A DNA stretch of 10,865 nt, taken from the NCBI GenBank assembly GCA_028287665.1, contig JAQBPF010000024.1:1-10865 (forward strand). Reading direction: 5' to 3'. The position numbers were made by a program, and so were the translations under genes. The DNA is from Deinococcus sp. (GTDB taxonomy: Bacteria; Deinococcota; Deinococci; Deinococcales; Deinococcaceae). The notes under the pieces are model-generated. The model made no database searches. It saw nothing but the letters and a program-made list of their open reading frames with translations, and was not told the origin of the DNA. Positions 5,309 to 10,865 of this stretch are shown piece by piece (the stretch's first letter is position 1; every line of letters begins with the position of its first letter).

Positions 5309-8242
5309 ATGTCCAAAACCCCAGCAACCAACACTCTGGTGATCGTCGAATCGCCCGCCAAGGCCCGCACCATCGAAAAGTATCTCGGCAAGGGATACTC
5401 GGTGGAATCGAGCATCGGCCATATTCGTGATCTGCCCAAAAGTGCCGCCGATATTCCTGAAAAGTACAAGGGCAAGGCGTGGGCCAGACTGGGGCTGGAC
5501 ATAGAAGACGATTTCCGGCCCCTGTACGTGGTGTCGCCGGACAAGCGGGCACATGTGGCCAAGCTGCGCAAGATGGCGAGCGAGGCCGACGAGATTATTC
5601 TGGCCACAGACGATGACCGCGAGGGCGAAAGCATCGCGTGGCACCTGTTTCAGGAACTCAAGCCCAAGGTCCCTGTCAAGCGCATGGTCTTTCACGAGAT
5701 CACCAGAGAGGCGATTCTGGCGGCCATCGCCAACCCGCGCTCCATAGACACCAATCTGGTGGAAGCCCAGGAAACACGCCGCGCCCTGGACCGCTTGTAC
5801 GGCTACGAAGTGTCGCCCGTGCTGTGGAAAAAGGTGGCCCCCAAACTCAGCGCGGGCCGCGTGCAGTCGGTGGCGACCCGGATGCTGGTGGAGCGTGAGC
5901 GCGAACGGATGCGCTTCGTCAGTGCGTCGTGGTGGGACTTGCTGGTGACGGCCCTGACCGCAGAGGGCGTGACCTTCCCCGCCCGCCTGACAGACGTGGG
6001 CGGCGTGCGCCTCGCCACGGGCAAGGATTTCGACCCCCTGACTGGCAAGCTGAAACCCGATTCCGGCGTGTTGCAACTGGACGAGCCCCGCGCGGTGGCC
6101 CTGGCAGAAGCGCTCAGAGGCCAGACGCTCCGGATTGCCTCTGCCGACGAAAAACCGTTTACGCAAAAGCCTTACGCGCCGTTTATCACCTCCACTTTGC
6201 AGCAGGAAGGCAGCCGCAAACTGGGCTTTGCCGCCACGCGCACCATGCGTGCCGCCCAGCGGTTATACGAGGGCGGCTACATCACCTACATGCGTACCGA
6301 TTCCACCAACCTGTCGGGCGAGGCGGTGTCGGCGGCCCGCGCACAGGTCACGGAAATGTACGGCCCGGACTACCTGAGTCCTCAGCCCCGCGTGTATTCC
6401 AAGAAGGCCAAAAACGCGCAGGAAGCGCACGAGGCGGTGCGGCCCGCCGGAAGCACCTTCCGCACGCCCGATCAACTGCGGACCGAGCTGAGCGGCGATG
6501 AATGGCGTCTGTACGACCTGATCTGGAAACGGACGGTGGCCTGCCAGATGGCCGATGCACGGGGCCGGGGCCTGCGCGTGCGCCTGACCGGTTTGGCTTC
6601 AGGTGACGACGTGACGCTGAGTGCGTCGGGCCGCACCATCGATTTCCCCGGATTTCTGCGGGCCTACGTGGAAGGCAGCGATGATCCCGCCGCCGCCCTC
6701 GAAGACCGCGAAACGCCCCTGCCCCCGCTGAAAGCTGGGCAAACCGTGACCGGGCAGGCCGCCAAACCCGAAGGCCACGACACCCAGCCCCCCGCCCGCT
6801 ACACCGAAGCCAGCCTCGTGCAGTCGCTGGAAGGCGCGGGCATCGGGCGTCCCAGTACCTATGCCAGCATTCTGGGTACCATTCAAGACCGGGGCTACGC
6901 GGCCAAAAAAGGTCAGGCGTTGGTTCCGTCTTGGACGGCGTTTGCCACATCTGCGCTGCTGGAACATCACTTCGGCAAGCTGGTGGATTACGACTTCACG
7001 GCCCGCATGGAAGAAGACTTGGACGACATTGCGGGTGGGCGGGCACAGCGCGTGCCCTACCTGCGGCGTTTCTTTCTGGGCGATAAGGGCGAAGGCATGG
7101 CGCTGCGGCCCCTGATCGAGCAGCAGATGGGCGAGATCGATGCACGCGGCATTGCCACCATCCGGATTCCCAAGCTGGAAGGCACGGGCATAGAAGTGCG
7201 TGTCGGGCGCTACGGCGCGTACATGCAACTGGGCGAGCAGAAAGCCAACCTGCCCGAAGGCATGGCCCCCGATGAGCTGACCGCCGAACTGGCCGCCGAG
7301 ATTCTGAGCCGCCCCAGCGGTGACCGCGTGATCGGTACCGACGAGGCCAGTGGACACCCGGTGGTGGCGCGTGCTGGGCGCTACGGCCCCTACGTGACGC
7401 TGGGTGAAGGCAATCCGCCTATTCGCACCGCCAGCCTGTTTCCCACCGACGACCTGAACGAATTGACGCTGGAGCGTGCCCTGCGCCTGCTGAGCCTGCC
7501 CCGACTGGTGGGCACCTCCGAGGGCGAGGAAGTGTGGGCCTTTAACGGCAAATACGGCCCTTACCTGAAGCGGGCCAACGACAGCCGCAGCCTCAACAAC
7601 CACGAGGAACTCTTTACGGTGGGTCTGGTCGAAGCTGAGGCGCTGTTTATGCAGCCGCGTTTCCGGGCGCGTGGGGTGGCCGCCGCGCCGCTGCAAACCT
7701 TCGAATTCGAGGGCCGCGCTCCTATCTTGCTCAAGTCGGGCCGATTTGGGCCATACCTGACCGATGGCGAGCGCAACGCCACGCTGAGAAAGGGTGAGGA
7801 AGAAGACACCCTGACCGCCGAACGCGCCCTGGAAATCCTGGAGGAACGGGGGAAGGAGCCGAAAGGCAAGCCCGCTAAACCTGCCAAGAAATCGGCTGGA
7901 ACAGCCAAAGCGGGAGCGAAAAAGACAGCTTCGGCCACCAAGAAAGCTCCGGCTCAGGCCAGTGCGACCAAGGCAACAGGAGCCAAGAAAGCCCCTGCGA
8001 AGAAGCCTGCTTCAAAAGCTGCGGCAGCCAAAGCCCCTGCTAAAACTCCGCTGACCTGGGCCGAACTCAAACCGCATTTGGCCGTGCTGAGCGAGCAGGA
8101 GCGCCAACTGGTTACGGCCACCCGTGAGCGCGGCCAGAAGGTAGAAGACGTCGCGCCTGCACTGGGGCTGGACGTGAAGAAGGCCAAAGGCATGGCGCTT
8201 CAGGCCAGCAAGAAGCTGAACCAGGCGGCGCGGGCCGAATAA
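5309..8242 (+). CDS. topA: DNA topoisomerase I (type IA)
   Basis: This 977-residue enzyme relaxes negatively supercoiled DNA by transient cleavage of one strand. The Toprim domain begins VIVESPAKARTIEKYLG (E14 is the conserved acidic residue) and includes ATDDDREGESIAWHLF with D101, D103 and E105 for magnesium. GRVQSVATRMLVERE lies at 183-197. The catalytic tyrosine is Y327 in ITYMRTDST. The core ends near residue 590. Residues about 617-845 hold four Cys-free C-terminal repeats with R/K-(Y/F)-G-x-Y signatures (RYGAY 634, RYGPY 691, KYGPY 748, RFGPY 812), replacing the tetracysteine zinc ribbons of E. coli TopA. A Lys/Ala/Pro-rich tail (about 848-912) and a small helical domain resembling sigma-70 region 4 (about 914-972) follow. 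The start at 5309 is chosen because the Toprim motif follows at the normal distance; an ATG 60 bases upstream would add residues atypical of the family. AGGGAG at 5288 is a weak ribosome-binding site. Confidence 0.97.
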   Translation: MSKTPATNTLVIVESPAKARTIEKYLGKGYSVESSIGHIRDLPKSAADIPEKYKGKAWARLGLDIEDDFRPLYVVSPDKRAHVAKLRKMASEADEIILATDDDREGESIAWHLFQELKPKVPVKRMVFHEITREAILAAIANPRSIDTNLVEAQETRRALDRLYGYEVSPVLWKKVAPKLSAGRVQSVATRMLVERERERMRFVSASWWDLLVTALTAEGVTFPARLTDVGGVRLATGKDFDPLTGKLKPDSGVLQLDEPRAVALAEALRGQTLRIASADEKPFTQKPYAPFITSTLQQEGSRKLGFAATRTMRAAQRLYEGGYITYMRTDSTNLSGEAVSAARAQVTEMYGPDYLSPQPRVYSKKAKNAQEAHEAVRPAGSTFRTPDQLRTELSGDEWRLYDLIWKRTVACQMADARGRGLRVRLTGLASGDDVTLSASGRTIDFPGFLRAYVEGSDDPAAALEDRETPLPPLKAGQTVTGQAAKPEGHDTQPPARYTEASLVQSLEGAGIGRPSTYASILGTIQDRGYAAKKGQALVPSWTAFATSALLEHHFGKLVDYDFTARMEEDLDDIAGGRAQRVPYLRRFFLGDKGEGMALRPLIEQQMGEIDARGIATIRIPKLEGTGIEVRVGRYGAYMQLGEQKANLPEGMAPDELTAELAAEILSRPSGDRVIGTDEASGHPVVARAGRYGPYVTLGEGNPPIRTASLFPTDDLNELTLERALRLLSLPRLVGTSEGEEVWAFNGKYGPYLKRANDSRSLNNHEELFTVGLVEAEALFMQPRFRARGVAAAPLQTFEFEGRAPILLKSGRFGPYLTDGERNATLRKGEEEDTLTAERALEILEERGKEPKGKPAKPAKKSAGTAKAGAKKTASATKKAPAQASATKATGAKKAPAKKPASKAAAAKAPAKTPLTWAELKPHLAVLSEQERQLVTATRERGQKVEDVAPALGLDVKKAKGMALQASKKLNQAARAE

Positions 8243-8259
8243 GGGAAGAACGACAGCCC

Positions 8260-8571
8260 ATGCCGTCCCGTGCCCGCCCCGAAGCGCCGCCACCGCTGAA
8301 TCTGGCCCGCCTCGCTGCGGGTGCCCCCGGCCAGTGGGTCACGTTGCCTGGGGCCGAGGTGCGTCTGTTGGCACTGGAAGCCAAGCAGAGTGGCCCGCGT
8401 GCATCGGGCTGGCTGGTCTGCCTGATGGGAGAAGCCCTGATCGACCTCCCGGAAGGCGATTTCGTGCGTCTGCGGATCACAGAAGCGCACCGGCTCCTGC
8501 CCGAAGACGAGTGGACCATGTTGCCCGTGAAGGCCGGAACGGTGTTGATGCTGATTCCAGACGGCAGCTAG
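8260..8571 (+). CDS. Small cupin-like conserved hypothetical protein
   Basis: This 103-residue protein follows topA by 17 bases in the same direction, with AGGGAAG (8242-8248) as a likely ribosome-binding site, so the two probably share a transcript. The pattern over residues about 48-100 (GWLVCLMGEALIDLPEGDFV, then Arg/Leu-rich, then MLPVKAGTVLMLIP) is that of a small beta-barrel cupin: Gly-turn-strand repeats ending in a proline-bounded strand. The histidines that normally bind metal in cupins are missing; only one His is present (in EAHRLL). A catalytic metal site is therefore unlikely and a binding or structural role is more plausible. No signal peptide or membrane segment is visible. I cannot name a ligand. 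Confidence 0.75.
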   Translation: MPSRARPEAPPPLNLARLAAGAPGQWVTLPGAEVRLLALEAKQSGPRASGWLVCLMGEALIDLPEGDFVRLRITEAHRLLPEDEWTMLPVKAGTVLMLIPDGS

Positions 8572-8627
8572 CCCTGTTCCCCGCCCTTTCTCCTGGCCCC
8601 AAAGGGACATTCTCTGCCCCTGCCGGG

Positions 8628-8642
8628 TGCTAGCGTAGAGCC
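8628..8642 (+). promoter_or_regulatory. Extended -10 promoter giving a leaderless mqnC mRNA
   Basis: TGC plus TAGCGT (8631-8636) forms a TGnTAnnnT extended -10 box. Exactly 6 bases (AGAGCC) separate it from the ATG at 8643, so transcription should begin at or next to the start codon. No ribosome-binding site precedes the ATG and no good -35 is seen, both consistent with a leaderless gene using an extended -10. Such transcripts are well documented in Deinococcus. Confidence 0.6.
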
Positions 8643-9851
8643 ATGACGGCTCCTGCTGTGCCCACCCCCGGACTCCTTTCTCCCGGCGCAACGCCCACCC
8701 ACGCGGTGCTGGACAAGGCCGTGCGGGGCGAGCGTCTGAACGCCGAACAGATCGAGTCTCTGTATCACCTCCCGCTGCCCGATGTGGCGGCGGTGGCCCA
8801 CGAGTTGCGCCTGACCCGCCGTGACCCCGACACGGTCACGTTCCTGATCGACCGGAATATCAATTACACCAACATCTGCAACGTGGGCTGCAACTTCTGC
8901 GCCTTTTACCGTACAGGCCGCCAGAAAGACAGCTATACGCTGGATTACGAGGCCATCAGCGCCAAGATTCGGGAACTGGAAGCCGTGAACGGAACGCGCA
9001 TTTTGCTGCAAGGCGGCGTGAACCCGGAATTGGGACTGGACTACTACCTGGGCCTCCTGCGGCACGTCAAAGCCCACCATCCCAGCATCCGCATCGACGC
9101 CTTCTCGCCCGAAGAAGTGCTGTTTATGGAAAAGACGTTCGGGCTGGACCTGAACACGTTGCTGGACACGCTGATCGAGGCGGGACTGGACGGCCTGCCC
9201 GGAGCAGGCGGCGAGATTCTGGAAGACGAGGTGCGGGCCAAAGCCGCGCCCGCCCGGATTCGCAGTGCCGATTGGTTCCGCATTCTGGACGCGGCCCAGC
9301 AAAAGGGGCTGTACACGATCTCCACGATGGTCATCGGCTTTGGCGAAACCTACGCCCAGCGCACGCGCCATCTGCTCAAAATCCGTGACCAGCAGGACAA
9401 GGCGCAGGCGGCCTACGGCGGCAACGGCTTTTCCGGGTTTGCCATGTGGACGCTGCAAACCGAGCACACCCGTCTGCACGGCAAGGCTCCGGGGGCCACC
9501 GCGCATGAGTATTTGCAGCAACTCGCCATCGCCCGAATCGCGCTGGACAACATCGTCAATATTCAGGCGTCGTGGCCCGCGCAGGGCTTCAAGGTGGCGC
9601 AGGCGGCCCTGTATTACGGTGCAAACGACCTGGGCTCCACCATGCTGGAAGAAAACGTGGTCAGCGCGGCGGGCGGGCATGGGCGGCATCACGCCACCGT
9701 GCGCGAACTGATTCGGATCGCCGTAGACGCTGGATTTGACCCGGCCATCCGCAACAGCCGCTTTCAGATCATTGACCGTCCGGATGTGGACGCCATCCTG
9801 AACCGCGCCGATGCCAACCCAGAAGCGGCGCGGGCCGTCGGAGCAATTTAA
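8643..9851 (+). CDS. mqnC: Cyclic dehypoxanthinyl futalosine synthase MqnC
   Basis: This 402-residue radical SAM enzyme of the futalosine menaquinone pathway cyclises dehypoxanthine futalosine to its spiro-cyclic product in the cytosol. The iron-sulfur cluster motif is CNVGCNFC, with C79, C83 and C86. It is preceded by DRNINYTNI and followed by AFYRTG, which separates MqnC from its relatives MqnE and the F420 enzymes CofG/CofH. Other family blocks are ILLQGGVNPELGLDYY (120-135), GLDGLPGAGGEIL (181-193), NIVNIQASWPAQG (303-315) and GANDLGSTMLEENVVSAAG (326-344). Length is close to the family norm, with a slightly extended N-terminus. The start at 8643 is supported by the -10 box 6 bases upstream. 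No other mqn gene is in the window, so pathway genes are scattered. Presence implies menaquinone-based respiration made through futalosine rather than the MenF-to-MenH route. Confidence 0.96.
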   Translation: MTAPAVPTPGLLSPGATPTHAVLDKAVRGERLNAEQIESLYHLPLPDVAAVAHELRLTRRDPDTVTFLIDRNINYTNICNVGCNFCAFYRTGRQKDSYTLDYEAISAKIRELEAVNGTRILLQGGVNPELGLDYYLGLLRHVKAHHPSIRIDAFSPEEVLFMEKTFGLDLNTLLDTLIEAGLDGLPGAGGEILEDEVRAKAAPARIRSADWFRILDAAQQKGLYTISTMVIGFGETYAQRTRHLLKIRDQQDKAQAAYGGNGFSGFAMWTLQTEHTRLHGKAPGATAHEYLQQLAIARIALDNIVNIQASWPAQGFKVAQAALYYGANDLGSTMLEENVVSAAGGHGRHHATVRELIRIAVDAGFDPAIRNSRFQIIDRPDVDAILNRADANPEAARAVGAI

Positions 9852-9902
9852 GCTCCCTGAGAGGAGAAGGGGCGAAGCTGGGCCTTGCTGAAACGCCGGG
9901 TC

Positions 9903-9912
9903 AGCGCGCGCT
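9903..9912. repeat. 10-base perfect palindrome in the mqnC downstream gap
   Basis: AGCGCGCGCT is self-complementary over 10 bases within the 190-base gap (9852-10041) between mqnC and the next gene. It may be a restriction or protein-binding site or chance in GC-rich DNA. I see no clear terminator for mqnC in this gap: the run CTTTT near 9957-9960 follows only a very small GCCG/CGGC pairing. Confidence 0.25.
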
Positions 9913-10041
9913 CGGAGAATGCACCTTGACCCTCCCCTGAGGCCGGGCGGCTTCCCTTTTGTCTACATAGCTTGCGATTCATCAAGCCTATACAGTGGCT
10001 TTTCGATTCTTTGATGCCTGTCTTCCAGCACAATAGGAGTC

Positions 10042-10389
10042 ATGAGCCCCCTCGTTTTTGTCGCCTGCGAGAGTTACGGCGAGGGTGCGTGGCGGTTGGA
10101 AGCGCATTTTCACCTTGCTGCCGTCAGAGATTTTCTGGTCGTGCTGGCTTCGGCTGGCTTTGGTGGACGCGGCCATCCGCCCGATCTGAGCGTGACCCTG
10201 GAGGCCGAGCTGCTGTTTGAAGAGGAGGTCATCGCCGCGCCGACCTACTTCGCTGCCTCTGAACTGGGCCGGTTGTTGGGCCACGCGCCGCCCGATCTGG
10301 CCGCCCAATTCCGGGCTTGGCACGCCATGACCCGTGCGTTTGAAGGCATGGGACGCCCTGCCCGGATGATCGTGTGGCAGATCGAATGA
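10042..10389 (+). CDS. Protein of unknown function, first of a tandem paralogue pair
   Basis: This 115-residue protein belongs to no family I recognise. It shares a clear sequence pattern with the next gene: MS-x-LVF-x-x-CE at residues 1-10, GE followed by W at 17, R29, GRG-x-PPD at 42-48, an EL pair near 74, AW near 92, and an R-x-x-x-(V/L)-W ending. It is acidic overall, with no signal peptide or membrane helix. The start at 10042 is chosen from that shared N-terminus. An AGGAG lies only 2 bases before the ATG, an unusually short gap for a ribosome-binding site. Pairing implies gene duplication. The fold may be a small alpha/beta domain, but that is inference. Confidence 0.75.
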   Translation: MSPLVFVACESYGEGAWRLEAHFHLAAVRDFLVVLASAGFGGRGHPPDLSVTLEAELLFEEEVIAAPTYFAASELGRLLGHAPPDLAAQFRAWHAMTRAFEGMGRPARMIVWQIE

Positions 10390-10428
10390 TGCGGGTGAGC
10401 CACGATCCCCGAACATCCGTGAGGGCAC

Positions 10429-10464
10429 CGGAGAGCCGTCCATCTCCGCCAACCCGAATTTTTT
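10429..10464 (+). terminator. Weak candidate terminator between the paralogues
   Basis: CGGAGA (10429-10434) pairs with TCTCCG (10443-10448) around an 8-base loop, and a run of six T follows at 10459-10464. The 10-base gap between stem and T run is too long for a standard terminator. An outer pairing of CGGGT (10392-10396) with ACCCG (10452-10456) would bring a stem to within 2 bases of the T run. Partial termination, or RNA structure ahead of the second gene, is possible. Confidence 0.3.
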
Positions 10465-10510
10465 GCTCCTCGCTCCAGTCCGACTCGCCTGCGACTCATC
10501 GCAATTCTGG

Positions 10511-10843
10511 ATGAGCGCCCTCGTTTTTGCCGTGTGTGAAGTGCGGAGTGGGGAGAGCTGGCATGAGGTGGCCGCCTTCGAGCATGGGTCGGCCCGTCAT
10601 CTGCTGGCCCTCCTGGATGAACAGATGCTGTCAGGGCGCGGTTGGCCGCCGGATTCAGGCTCTGGCATCCGTGCAGGGCCACAGGAAGCTCAGGCCTTCG
10701 GCGCGACGTTCATCACTGGGCCGGAGCTTGCGGCATTGGCAAAAGCAGATGACGATCCCATCACGCTCCCTGCATGGCAAGCCTTCGCCCGCGTATACGA
10801 GGACGCGGGCGTGGCAGTGCGGGTGGTGCTCTGGTTTGTGTAG
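10511..10843 (+). CDS. Protein of unknown function, second of the tandem paralogue pair
   Basis: This 110-residue protein aligns along its length with the preceding gene product: MS-x-LVF, CE at 9-10, GE-x-W at 14-17, A28-R29, GRG-x-PPD at 42-48, EL at 72-73, AW at 88-89, and R-x-x-LW near the end. Identity is modest outside these blocks, so the duplication is old. The start at 10511 is chosen because the next upstream in-frame ATG (10463) adds 16 residues that do not match the paralogue. No ribosome-binding site lies just before 10511, so translation may be leaderless or depend on upstream ribosomes. No membrane segment, signal peptide or known catalytic motif is visible. Spacing to the previous gene is 121 bases. 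Confidence 0.7.
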   Translation: MSALVFAVCEVRSGESWHEVAAFEHGSARHLLALLDEQMLSGRGWPPDSGSGIRAGPQEAQAFGATFITGPELAALAKADDDPITLPAWQAFARVYEDAGVAVRVVLWFV

Positions 10844-10853
10844 GTTGGAGCTT

Positions 10854-10865
10854 ATGACCGCTTCA
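10854..10865 (+). CDS. Possible first four codons of a following gene (MTAS)
   Basis: An ATG at 10854 follows the previous stop codon by 10 bases, with GGAG (10847-10850) 3 bases before it. The window ends after four codons. Position and spacing suggest a further co-transcribed gene, but too little is visible to call its product. Confidence 0.3.

Noticed and set aside
6599..7696. Long minus-strand open frame antisense to topA
   Set aside because: It overlaps the well-defined topoisomerase core and repeat region and has no family features of its own.
8584..8606. CCCTTT...AAAGGG as a terminator after the cupin-like gene
   Set aside because: There are only six pairs around an 11-base loop and no T run after it.
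8568..9692. Long minus-strand open frame antisense to mqnC
   Set aside because: It lies over a clearly identified radical SAM gene, has no recognisable domains, and is the expected by-product of strong GC third-position bias.
9848..10033. Minus-strand frame of 61 codons in the mqnC downstream gap
   Set aside because: It begins with TTG, lacks a ribosome-binding site, and resembles nothing I recognise.

Overview
The window is high-GC bacterial DNA that most likely comes from a Deinococcus or close relative. This is inferred from four things: a type IA topoisomerase whose C-terminal repeats lack cysteines and which carries a long Lys/Ala-rich tail; a futalosine-pathway menaquinone gene (mqnC); -10 boxes lying directly against start codons, as in the leaderless transcripts common in Deinococcus; and several small proteins with no recognisable family. 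Species cannot be named from the sequence alone. No tRNA, rRNA, CRISPR array, intact insertion sequence or phage gene is visible.

Layout, left to right. Positions 1-96 (minus) hold the start of a short PhnA/YjdM-type protein that runs off the window. A hairpin at 185-217 separates it from a large minus-strand gene (260-2935). That gene encodes an 891-residue PAS-GGDEF-EAL signalling protein in which the GGDEF signature is destroyed and the EAL site is eroded. Positions 2936-3487 form the longest non-coding stretch. It has a perfect short hairpin and a 43-codon frame resembling a fragment of a transposase, but no convincing intact gene. A small two-gene operon follows on the plus strand: a 72-residue protein of unknown function (3488-3706), coupled through an ATGA overlap to a DUF421 (YetF/YcaP-like) membrane protein with an added C-terminal CxxC/CxxC zinc-ribbon-like segment (3703-4533). 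It converges on a minus-strand DUF218/YdcF-like membrane-anchored protein (4562 to about 5164).

The right half is mostly on the plus strand: topA (5309-8242), a small cupin-like protein (8260-8571) and mqnC (8643-9851). Two tandem, related 110-115-residue proteins of unknown function follow (10042-10389 and 10511-10843), with perhaps the first four codons of another gene at the very end. topA and the cupin-like gene are probably one transcript. mqnC has its own extended -10 box exactly 6 bases before its ATG and is probably leaderless.

Most of the window is ordinary chromosome. The items most worth a second look are a sigma-70 region-4-like helix-turn-helix at the very end of TopA behind a histone-H1-like tail, the tandem paralogue pair, the doubly degenerate c-di-GMP protein, and the DUF421 protein with its zinc ribbon and co-translated small partner. 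No clearly new multi-gene system is evident.
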